In this document: one piece after another, positions 1-6,894 of the stretch | How positions within the stretch are numbered: position 1 is the stretch's first letter | Layout: each line of letters begins with the position of its first letter | Source of the DNA: Entrophospora sp. SA101 | Lineage: Eukaryota; Glomeromycota; Glomeromycetes; Entrophosporales; Entrophosporaceae | Length of the DNA stretch: 11,391 nt | Assembly (NCBI GenBank): GCA_958430865.1 | Contig: CAUDNR010004101.1 | Span: forward strand, 15,693-27,083 | Direction of reading: 5' to 3' | Notes under the pieces: generated by a model | Database searches by the model: none | What the model was told of the DNA's origin: nothing | What the model saw: only the letters and a program-made list of their open reading frames with translations | Program-made: the position numbers and the translations under genes

Positions 1-651
1 CATTTCCATTTCTGGTATACTAAAGGATATACAAGACCAATAAAAAGTTGTGGGACTAGGTGTCCTGCACTATATAAAAAAACAAAAGAATTTGGTTGAT
101 CACAAACATGTCTAATTTTTTGGAAAACAATTTATTTTTTGACAATTGACAAAAAGAAATGTGTAAATAACTAACCAGAGGTAACTTTATTAATTTGTAT
201 TGATATCTTATTGAAATCAAAACACAGAGAAGAGCTTGCTGGGTAATTATAAGATTCTCATCAAGATGGTAAACAATTGGTATTTTGCTTTTTGTAATCA
301 ACATTATTATTATTAACATTAAATAATATGAAAATGTCAAGGCAGCACACCATTGAAAAAGAAACAATTTGATATGAAACATTTGATATGAACATTTGAT
401 TATCAGAAATTTACAGACATTGAGGCACACATGCTACTTTAACACTTACAGTCATTCACTTGTTCCTTGTGTACACAAGGCTAATCTGACTTGAGGACCT
501 AAAGATATGATAATGCAACAGAATTCCAGGAGGTGCTTGAGCCTGGAATTTACCAAGACTGCATCAATTGTTAATGACACTTTCGCTAATCTTCCCTCAC
601 AGCACCAGACCAGAGAAGGCTGACATGTTAGCCAAAAGTTTCCTAGGTTAA
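1..651. other. AT-rich stretch with no recognised gene
   Basis: I see no convincing gene here. A 124-codon open frame on the minus strand (430 to 56) is rich in Leu, Ile, Phe and Tyr, as expected from chance translation of AT-rich DNA, and shows no domain. From about 480 the base composition is less AT-rich and a short hairpin is present; this part may belong with the organelle-like tRNA that follows. Confidence 0.6.
522..550. repeat. Perfect 9-bp inverted repeat (hairpin)
   Basis: AATTCCAGG at 522-530 pairs perfectly with CCTGGAATT at 542-550 across an 11-nt loop. It lies 101 bp upstream of the organelle-like tRNA-Val. Small inverted repeats are common in fungal mitochondrial spacers, so it may mark the same inserted fragment. 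That link is inference. Confidence 0.5.
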
Positions 652-721
652 AGGAGTGTAGCTCAATGAGAGCATGTATCTTACAAGTATAAGGGTGGCG
701 ATTCCATTTTGCCCACTCTTA
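652..721 (+). tRNA. tRNA-Val (anticodon UAC), degenerate, organelle- or bacteria-like
   Basis: A full cloverleaf can be drawn. The acceptor stem AGGAGTG (652-658) pairs at all 7 positions with CACTCTT (714-720), with one G-U. The D stem is GCTC/GAGC (661-664, 670-673). The anticodon stem is TGTAT/GTATA (675-679, 687-691) around the loop CTTACAA, giving anticodon TAC at 682-684. The T stem is GGCGA/TTGCC (697-701, 709-713) around a TTCCATT loop. The discriminator is A721 and no CCA is encoded. The D loop has only 5 nt (AATGA) and lacks the conserved GG pair, and the internal B-box is poor for RNA polymerase III. I therefore read it as a decayed copy of a mitochondrial tRNA-Val, or possibly an endobacterial one, in nuclear DNA. 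Cloverleaf identity is well supported; origin is inference. Confidence 0.72.
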
Positions 722-1224
722 TTGTGATAGTCACCATGAATTTTTAATTGATCAACTGAATTTGTTATTTAAATGGGGTAGAGTTGTTGGTGAGTAGAGA
801 TGCCATTGACAAGACAGCAACCCAGGACTCAAAACTCAGAATTCAGGGAAAATCCCAAACAGCAACAACCCAGGTTGCAACTTCCCAAGTTGCAGATATC
901 AACTTTATTCTAGAGAGGTATACCACACAGATGCCAACTCTTGTCAACAATAAATGCTCATATAGAAACAGTCATGCCTGGTCTGAGGGGAAGATGTGGA
1001 AAGTTTTGCCCATCTTGAAAAAGCCCTCCAACATGTCCAATCTGCCCTTACCTGTGAAAAATTCCACAGTGCTAGGGGTGTGCAATTGCATTAGCTTGTA
1101 TGTTTGTGATAGGAAAGTTTTATTAAATTTGATACCTGTGATTAACATCAGATTTATGAGAGACACATTCATTAAAAGTTTTATTTATGTATGGCCTTGG
1201 TATTATTTATTACTTGGTGATATA
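722..1224. other. No gene recognised; moderately AT-rich spacer
   Basis: A plus-strand open frame spans about 784-1230, but it begins at a TTG, has no recognisable domain, and runs into the left terminus of the MITE. I do not accept it as a gene. A short hairpin is present: TGCAACTT at 876-883 pairs with AAGTTGCA at 887-894 over a 3-nt loop. Confidence 0.5.
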
Positions 1225-1334
1225 CCGTAAAGTCTGGAAAGATAGCACCCCCTACTTTAAAACAATTGAGCATCAATATAAAAAAATTGTTACACATATG
1301 TAAAAAGGGGATGCTATCTTTCCAGACTTTACGG
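1225..1334. mobile_element. 110-bp MITE with 28-bp terminal inverted repeats and TA target duplication
   Basis: The left end begins CCGTAAAGTCTGGAAAGATA at 1225, and the right end is its reverse complement finishing at 1334. The inverted repeats run 28 bp with a single mismatch (C versus T next to the C-run). TA flanks both sides (1223-1224 and 1335-1336). A TA duplication and no coding capacity point to a non-autonomous Tc1/mariner/pogo-type element. The arms are nearly identical, so insertion may be fairly recent, and the transcript would fold into a strong hairpin. Confidence 0.88.
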
Positions 1335-1336
1335 TA

Positions 1337-1772
1337 ATTGTTTGTTATGTCAATGATGATATCAAATGTATTGAATAATCATTGTGATGGATGTGAGGAC
1401 AAAGGAATTCACATATGAGGAAAGGATTAGATAATAACACAAAAGCTAAGTATTATCTATATAATTAAATATTTATTATTTTATTTCACCTTTGTAATGG
1501 CATAATTTCAATAATTCTGAAATTGTTTGTTTCTTAGTGTTAATTATTGAATCAATCACACAAGTGATAGTTAGTTTAGATTGCTTTTTTAAAAAGGTTT
1601 AGTTGAATTAATGTTATTAAATGTTTTTTTATTTATAATAATTATTTTTTTTTTTTGATACATCAAACTCAGTCCAAAATCTGTCATTTTTATATATTTT
1701 AAAATTTCTTTTTTGATTAAAAAAAAAAAAAAATTCAAACATTTGTTTATTTTTTTTTTACATTTCAATTAG
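1337..1772. other. Very AT-rich spacer ending in a polypyrimidine tract
   Basis: No gene is seen. Long homopolymer runs of T and A occur between about 1585 and 1760. The stretch ends in a T-rich tract followed by CAATTAG, which resembles a fungal 3' splice site immediately before the coding-like segment at 1773. Confidence 0.5.
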
Positions 1773-2103
1773 ATTTTATTAGATCAAATGATACATTCAG
1801 CAAAAATCTCAGAAGACTACATTGTGCATTAATTCTAAGATAAATCAACTCTCCTTAATTTTGATACTGCTCCTTCTACTCATCAAATGATGGCTTGTAA
1901 TACTCCTGATGGTTATTTTGACATTATCTTTATCTGTGGTGAATGTAAAAACAATTATGATAACTCTTCCATGATGTGAGAAATGTGGTAGGTTAAAAAG
2001 GAATAGAAACAGATGTTTTTGTAGTCATTTAAAAACTAAATCAACTAAAACACTTTCTGACATGAACTACTTTCACAAGCTTTCAGTTTCGCCTAGAAAA
2101 TAA
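1773..2103 (+). pseudogene. Decayed Cys-rich (zinc-ribbon-like) gene fragment
   Basis: Two protein-like frames abut. The first (1773-1979) is interrupted by TAA at 1830 and 1836, then runs 46 codons from 1839 (DKSTLLNFD...) and contains ACNTPDGYFD and a CGEC motif. It ends at TGA 1977. The second frame, shifted by +1, runs from 1975 to the TAA at 2101 and contains CEKCGRLKRN followed by CFCSH. Together they give CxxC, CxxC and CxCxxH groups like a small zinc-binding domain, but I do not recognise the family. A plausible 3' splice site lies at 1771-1772, suggesting a fungal exon. Both early stops would be Gln if CAA had mutated to TAA. It could also be the first gene of the TGA=Trp island, because the TGA at 1977 reads on as Trp. 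Confidence 0.45.
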
Positions 2104-2486
2104 AGCTATAGAACTAGAAAAAGAGTAATCAATTACCAAAGAAGAATTAAAAATTGAAAGAGAAGTAGTAGCCAAGTTTCAGGAAAAAACTGAAGAGTGA
2201 AGTAAAAAGCAAAAACAGGAATTATTAGATAAGGTAAAGGGTTTAGAAGAAAGAATTAAACAACTAGAAGAGGAAAACAGGAAATTAAAAGATCAACAGA
2301 ATGGTCAAATTGCTCAAATTGAAGTTAAAGAGACTAAAAGATGATCTTGATTGAAAATGAGAAAGTAGTTTAAAGAATATTCTGTATAAATTGAAATTCA
2401 TTCCAACTATCAAAGAAAATGGTAGTGTAAGAGGAAGAATTAATCACGAAGATATTTGGTGCAACTCGATTAAAAATGTGATTTAA
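2102..2486 (+). pseudogene. Coiled-coil protein pseudogene, copy 1 (TGA read as Trp)
   Basis: The frame reads as a Lys/Glu-rich coiled coil (about 2141-2341), with segments such as KGLEERIKQLEEENRKLKDQ. Its Trp positions are encoded by TGA (for example 2198, giving EEWSKK). Near 2331 the frame shifts by one base, which looks like a single-base insertion. The +1 frame then continues as a sensible C-terminus with two further TGA-encoded Trp (2352, 2358: LDWKWESSL), ending at TAA 2484-2486. An in-frame TAA at 2126 also breaks it. The use of TGA for Trp fits Mollicutes. TGG is also used once (EDIWCN). The function is unknown, and the frameshift plus stop make it non-functional in either code. Confidence 0.65.
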
Positions 2487-2645
2487 TTCACATGATTTAG
2501 GCGCATAAAATGTAATTATTAATTCGTGTTACAACAAAGAATAATAATTTTATTTCTAATTATATTCGTGTGAATTAAGCAATATTCACAAATACTTTAT
2601 TTATACTTACATCAGATTATCATTTGTTTATATTTACTTATTTCA
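2242..2645 (+). repeat. 404-bp dispersed direct repeat, copy A
   Basis: This segment matches 3117-3520 colinearly (offset 875) with only two differences that I could find, both in the coiled-coil coding part (A versus G near 2305 and near 2316). It spans the 3' part of the coiled-coil pseudogene and about 160 bp of downstream AT-rich DNA. Copy A is followed directly by low-complexity DNA, copy B by other sequence. Confidence 0.92.
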
Positions 2646-2870
2646 ATCAAATTATATATTTGAATTGAATTGAATCAATCTGAATTCAAATCCGTTTGAA
2701 TCAAATTATATATTTGAATCAGTTCTAATTGAATCAAATCAAATCAAAGTACAATTTGATTCAATTTGAATTCAATTTGAATGAAATGAATCAAAAATTA
2801 AGTGATTCGATTCGATTCAAATTCGAATTGGTTTGAATTGGTTCAAATTTCATTGATTCGTTCAGAGCCT
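2646..2870. repeat. Low-complexity tract of TTTGAATCAAAT-type units
   Basis: The tract is made of short, imperfect permutations of TTGAAT, ATTCAA and TCAAAT on both strands, such as AATTTGATTCAATTTGAATT. The motif is nearly self-complementary, so the DNA can form many small hairpins. It separates the two coiled-coil pseudogene copies and begins exactly where the homology of copy A ends. A similar tract lies at 10300-10760, so it is probably a host genomic repeat. Confidence 0.7.
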
Positions 2871-3361
2871 TAGATGTAGTAGATTACAAACTAAACATTA
2901 TATTGATGTTCATGGTGATAAATATGTTTGTTTTTATATTAGATATGAAGAAGACATGGAAGAAAAGGAACTCCCTCTTTTGCCTAGTGAGGAAATAAGT
3001 AAGTCTGCTTTTTATGAAAGACAAATAAATGGATTACAAGAAGGATTAGCCACTGCTGAAGAAGCATTAGAAATTGAAAGAGAGGAATAGCCAAGTTTCA
3101 GGAAAAATCTGAAGAGTTTAGAAGAAAGAATTAAACAACTAGAAGAGGAAAACAGGAAATTAAAAGATCAGCAGAATGGTCAAGTTGCTCAAATTGAAGT
3201 TAAAGAGACTAAAAGATGATCTTGATTGAAAATGAGAAAGTAGTTTAAAGAATATTCTGTATAAATTGAAATTCATTCCAACTATCAAAGAAAATGGTAG
3301 TGTAAGAGGAAGAATTAATCACGAAGATATTTGGTGCAACTCGATTAAAAATGTGATTTAA
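2857..3361 (+). pseudogene. Coiled-coil protein pseudogene, copy 2 (TGA read as Trp)
   Basis: This copy keeps an N-terminal part that copy 1 lacks: an open frame from about 2857 to 3087 with HYIDVHGDKYVCFYIRYEED and ELPLLPSEEISKS, then a coiled coil, stopping at TAG 3088-3090. Compared with copy 1 it has a 1-bp loss near 3086 and a 44-bp deletion after GAAGAG (3116), which together restore the frame. It then carries the same +1 frameshift and the same TGA-encoded Trp residues as copy 1, ending at TAA 3359-3361. The shared frameshift shows that duplication or gene conversion came after the first damage. No known family recognised. Confidence 0.62.
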
Positions 3362-3520
3362 TTCACATGATTTAGGCGCATAAAATGTAATTATTAATTC
3401 GTGTTACAACAAAGAATAATAATTTTATTTCTAATTATATTCGTGTGAATTAAGCAATATTCACAAATACTTTATTTATACTTACATCAGATTATCATTT
3501 GTTTATATTTACTTATTTCA
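3117..3520 (+). repeat. 404-bp dispersed direct repeat, copy B
   Basis: This is the partner of 2242-2645, with 402 of 404 positions identical by eye. Homology stops sharply after ACTTATTTCA at 3520. Past that point the sequence continues as ordinary AT-rich DNA rather than the low-complexity tract that follows copy A. Confidence 0.92.
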
Positions 3521-3571
3521 TGATTAATTTTTATATCTTATTAAATTTATTATTTTTAATCAAAGTTATAA

Positions 3572-3703
3572 TTTAATCGAATTGTTCTTTATTTTTCAAA
3601 GATTAGAAAGAAATGATATAATATTTTAGATAGTTTACAAGATAATAGTTATCAATTGTGGTCTTTAATTTCATTTTTAGAAAGAGTTATTACTAAAGCT
3701 TAA
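3572..3703 (+). pseudogene. 43-codon open fragment with TGA-encoded Trp
   Basis: After a TAA at 3569 an open frame runs to TAA 3701-3703. It reads FNRIVLYFSKIRKKW, then YNILDSLQDNSYQLWSLISF and LERVITKA, with the first Trp encoded by TGA (3614) and the second by TGG. There is no ATG, so it is a fragment or a C-terminal remnant. Its composition matches the neighbouring TGA=Trp genes. The function is unknown and it is too short to be certain. Confidence 0.35.
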
Positions 3704-3971
3704 TAATTATTTTTTATAATTTTATCTTTATGTAAGATGCTTAAAAACATGTATAAATACAGTTAAATTTCGACTGTATGAAAAGAGAGTTTGTGGGGAT
3801 GAATCAATAAAAATGTAATAATTACCACTTTGAATAATAAAAGAACCATAAGATTTAATTACACATAATTTCTTGATCAATAAACAATTATCCTTAAACT
3901 CTTTCACTTTAATTAATTAATTAATTAATTAATTAGTCAGATTATTGTGGGACGCCTCTTTAATCTTGACA
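3704..3971. other. AT-rich spacer without a gene
   Basis: No open frame of note on either strand. It contains a short AATT/TTAA microsatellite at 3909-3934 and leads into the tandem duplication. Confidence 0.5.
3909..3934. repeat. TTAA microsatellite
   Basis: About six and a half uninterrupted TTAA units. The tract is self-complementary and likely to be length-variable. Confidence 0.9.
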
Positions 3972-3991
3972 TGTAAATAGTTATTTAGAGT

Positions 3992-4057
3992 CCTAAGCCT
4001 AGGTTGTGTTTATTTATCACATAAAAGGTCTTAGTTAAAGCCTAAGCCTAGGTTGTG
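3992..4057. repeat. Iteron-like 17-mer pair (repeated in unit 2)
   Basis: CCTAAGCCTAGGTTGTG occurs at 3992-4008 and 4041-4057, a start-to-start distance of 49 bp. It occurs again at 4358-4374 and 4407-4423 in the second unit, making four copies. Each contains the palindrome CCTAGG. Repeats of this length and number resemble plasmid iterons, but no replication protein gene is recognised, so that role is only a guess. Confidence 0.5.
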
Positions 4058-4090
4058 ACACTGTCATTTAAAAGGAGGTTAGTAGCTGAT

Positions 4091-4162
4091 TTGCTACAAT
4101 TATTATTTGTTTTAGCTAGTGTATTTTATTGGTTAAGTGAGGTTTCACTTGTAAAGTTTTAA
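4091..4162 (+). CDS. Possible very small membrane peptide (also at 4457-4528)
   Basis: A perfect Shine-Dalgarno-like AGGAGG (4073-4078) lies 12 nt before a TTG that opens a 23-residue frame ending at TAA 4160-4162. The peptide is hydrophobic (LLQLLFVLASVFYWLSEV) and could span a membrane once. The same arrangement recurs in the second 366-bp unit. With so few codons this could be chance. The bacterial-style ribosome site is notable because the flanking DNA appears bacterial. Confidence 0.18.
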   Translation: MLQLLFVLASVFYWLSEVSLVKF

Positions 4163-4686
4163 TTGGCCAGAAGGTATTCCAGTTTGTAAGTAATTCCTGT
4201 TGTTATATTGATTTATAGATTTATTTGATAGTTAATAGTTTTATTAGTTTTATTAGTTTTTAAGATATATTGGATTTAGAGTTAACTCGGATACAAGTCA
4301 AAATTTCCATCTCACAGTAGTTATTTTCCTTTTAAAGTGTAAATAGTTATTTAGAGTCCTAAGCCTAGGTTGTGTTTATTTATCACATAAAAGGTCTTAG
4401 TTAAAGCCTAAGCCTAGGTTGTGACACTGTCATTTAAAAGGAGGTTAGTAGCTGATTTGCTACAATTATTATTTGTTTTAGCTAGTGTATTTTATTGGTT
4501 AAGTGAGGTTTCACTTGTAAAGTTTTAATTGGCCAGAAGGTATTCCAGTTTGTAAGTAATTCCTGTTGTTATATTGATTTATAGATTTATTTGATAGTTA
4601 ATAGTTTTATTAGTTTTATTAGTTTTTAAGATATATTGGATTTAGAGTTAACTCGGATACAAGTCAAAATTTCCATCTCACAGTAG

Positions 4687-5229
4687 TTATTTTCCTTTTA
4701 AAGATTTTTGCTTTTTATTAGGTAATAATGCACCATCATGATGTTTTCTTTTTCCAACAGTTATTATTTTTCTTTCTTCTTGGTAAATTTCATAAGTAAT
4801 CTTTTCTTCATAATCTCTCTTTTGTTCATAAAGTTTACTATTGGTTCTGCTTCATTTTCTAACATAGTCTAATCATTCTGAACTTAGTTCATTAGAACTA
4901 TCAATGAAACCTTCTAACATTTCTTCAATGGTAATGTTATCAAAATAAATTCTTTTACAATTCTTGGCTCATTCTCTAGTTTCATTAGGATCTACTGCCA
5001 TTCTTAACTTGCCTTCATCCATTCACTTTTTGTTTAGTCTTTTGTATCATCTTGTTCCTGTAGAAGCATACATGCTAACTTCACCCTTTTCATCAAGAGA
5101 CTGACCAGTAACATGTCATATCTTTACTTTGAGATTTTCTTCTTTATCTGCTAATTGCTTCTTTAAATTTTCATTTTCTTCTAATAGTTCTTTATTTCAC
5201 TCTTGGAATTCATTTATTGTGTTTATCAT
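4687..5229 (-). CDS. Mollicute-type hypothetical protein, TGA read as Trp
   Basis: Read on the minus strand from ATG at 5229-5227 to TAA at 4689-4687, this gives 180 residues with no internal TAA or TAG and seven in-frame TGA codons. All seven sit where Trp makes sense: residues 11, 38, 61, 69, 87, 119 and 126, for example TGTRWYKRLNKKW, NETREWAKN and SSEWLDYVRKW. No TGG is used. Residues 1-35 form a coiled coil (LLEENENLKKQLADKEENLK). The middle is a compact domain I do not recognise, and the C-terminus is basic (KRKHHDG, KKQKSLKGK). TGA as Trp is the Mollicutes code (also used by many mitochondria). The AT-rich codon use and Lys/Glu/Asn-rich composition favour a Mycoplasma-related endobacterium. 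In the nuclear code it would end at codon 11, so it is either dead transferred DNA or misplaced endobacterial sequence. No clear Shine-Dalgarno site precedes the ATG; an AT-rich TATA-like region does. Confidence 0.85.
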
Positions 5230-5290
5230 GATTTATTTTATTTATTCTTTTAATATACTTATATCCTTATTTATGAGGGCATATTAAGTA

Positions 5291-5916
5291 TGGTGCAGAT
5301 CATCTATAATCATTAATTGCTTATAGTAACAATTGGTCAACTTCAAAATACTAAAACAAAAAAAAACTATATCATTTTAAAAAATTTAACCGATAAGTTT
5401 TATTGTTCATGACTCAAGCTTCAAAACTTATCAGCTGGTTTTTTCTTAAGCTGAAATTGGCAGAGCCTTAGCATTTTGAAAATTTCAAATTTTGTTATAC
5501 ATTTAAGAAATTGAGACTAAGTAAATTTCGTGTAACAACTTTTTTTTATAGAATATTTTCTATATACAACATACATTTGATTTATTTGATTTATTTATTT
5601 CCTTTTTTTTATTAATAAATAAAAATTCTTTACAACAAAAAAGTTTAACGAACATATTACATTAAAAGAAAATCATTACCAAATTTGGTCGTGAGATTCA
5701 AAATATTGTAACACGAAAATTATTGTTGCACTTCTGAGCATAACTTTCAAATTTAAAAAATCTATGAAAAAGAAAATTTGAGACAAATTTTTTTTTTAGA
5801 TTAATAGACTCCCCTTTTAAAGTTGAATTGAATGGTGGTAAGTTTTTTAAAATCCAATATGTGGATCACATAATATTTCAAAATTTTTAATTTTCGAGTA
5901 TAGATGATCCGCACTG
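5291..5916. mobile_element. Candidate non-autonomous Tc1/mariner-type element
   Basis: Immediately after TA (5289-5290) the left end reads TGGTGCAGATCATCTATAAT. Before TA at 5917-5918, the reverse complement of the right end reads CAGTGCGGATCATCTATACT. The two inverted termini agree at most of about 21 positions, and a TA duplication with a CAGT-like end is typical of Tc1/mariner elements. No transposase frame is seen inside. The right part (5852-5916) is itself a partial inverted repeat (GTGGATCA facing TGATCCGCAC), so this may instead be a smaller MITE with an unrelated left match. Confidence 0.45.
5388..5444 (+). terminator. Terminator-like hairpin followed by T-run
   Basis: ATAAGTTTT (5393-5401) pairs with AAAACTTAT (5423-5431), nine perfect base pairs with a 21-nt loop. 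A secondary AACC/GGTT pairing lies outside it, and TTTTTT follows at 5439-5444. The geometry resembles a Rho-independent terminator on the plus strand, but the loop is long and no plus-strand gene ends here. It could instead be internal structure of the surrounding element. Confidence 0.25.
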
Positions 5917-5918
5917 TA

Positions 5919-6894
5919 CTAAGATGATGATTATCAAATAATAAATTTATAGTTAAAGTTAATGTATTCGTCGTAAGGACCAAAATTGTTACTACTACCA
6001 CAATAATTATTGTTATTATCGTCATACATTTTTGGAGGAAACAAAACTATATATGTTCATAATCATGGCATTTTTGAAGTGCATTCTGCTTCGTATTGAT
6101 TAATTACCCATTCAATGCAAAAAGAAAAAGTGGTTGGGATGGCGGAAGAAACTATTTATATTTGATAGTGAAGAATTTGTATTCAACTACATTGGATATA
6201 GACCGCCCTAAATTGTTAAACATTTCCATATCATGTGAAGATAAATTATGTTTTTAAGATATTTCTTATTTCTTTCTCCAACAACATTGCAATTCGAAAA
6301 AAATAAAATTTTTTATTTTAAATTCATTATTTTTGTTAACATTAACAAAGAAATCCAAATTTCTACAAGGTTAAAATCAAGAAGTTTATAATGTTTAAAG
6401 TTGTGTATATGTTTATATGAAAGCCTGTGAAAATACAAGAAAAAATGTTTTTTATAGCTGATGGTATTTTTTTTTTTTGAAGCTTTAAAAAAATTATATC
6501 AACCATCAGTAATGCTTTGAGCTCAAAAATCCTTAGTTCTCAGGGATTCTTTCAAAAATTTTAAGATTTATTGAATAGAATTTACAAGGAGTCCAATATA
6601 ATTGAATCAATAGATAAAATGAAAAATGATGACTATTTATTTTTTACAATAATAGAAACCAAATTATGCTTAAATACTTTTTGTTTACTCTTAGCATTAG
6701 AAAATTTTTTTTTCAAAATGCATTTTCTTTTTAAGAAAATAATCTTTGAAAAGGAGGTGTCTTTTAAAATATACAAGTTCAAGTATAATAAGTCAATAAC
6801 ACATCTTGAAAACAACAGCTATCATTACTCAACCACTAGATTATTTTAAAGTCTTTGGAGTATTGTTGTCATTTAATGTGTCATTCATTAAAAA
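5919..6894. other. AT-rich region without a recognised gene
   Basis: Open frames on both strands (for example 6571-6849 plus and 6633-6815 minus) overlap each other, are dominated by Phe, Leu, Ile, Asn and Lys, and show no domain or splice pattern. They look like chance frames. Nothing else is supported. Confidence 0.55.

Larger units (their letters stand above)
3972..4703. repeat. Perfect tandem duplication of a 366-bp unit
   Basis: Unit 1 is 3972-4337 and unit 2 is 4338-4703; I found no difference between them. Each unit starts TGTAAATAGTTATTTAGAG and ends CCTTTTAAAG. The last 17 bp of each unit are the 3' end of the minus-strand TGA=Trp gene (stop codon and last five codons, the fifth only in part), so the duplication breakpoint lies inside that gene. 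Each unit carries two direct 17-mers and hairpins GTAGC/GCTAC (4082-4097) and AAGTGA/TCACTT (4135-4150). Complete identity suggests a recent event or an assembly artefact. Confidence 0.96.

Noticed and set aside
56..430. 124-codon minus-strand open frame
   Set aside because: It is dominated by Leu, Ile, Phe and Tyr, as expected from AT-rich DNA, with no domain, signal peptide pattern or gene-like context.
784..1230. 148-codon plus-strand open frame
   Set aside because: It starts at TTG, lacks any recognisable domain, and its end runs into the terminal repeat of the MITE at 1225.
4687..5229. Alternative reading as seven short nuclear-code fragments or an intron-rich gene
   Set aside because: All pieces lie in one frame separated only by TGA, with no indels or splice sites needed; a single TGA=Trp gene is far simpler.
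5801..6025. 74-codon minus-strand open frame
   Set aside because: Its C-terminal half is the translation of the repeat terminus at 5852-5916, and its N-terminus is a low-complexity Ile/Val/Thr run.
6571..6849. Overlapping open frames on both strands
   Set aside because: Frames on opposite strands cover the same DNA and both have AT-driven composition; neither shows a domain.
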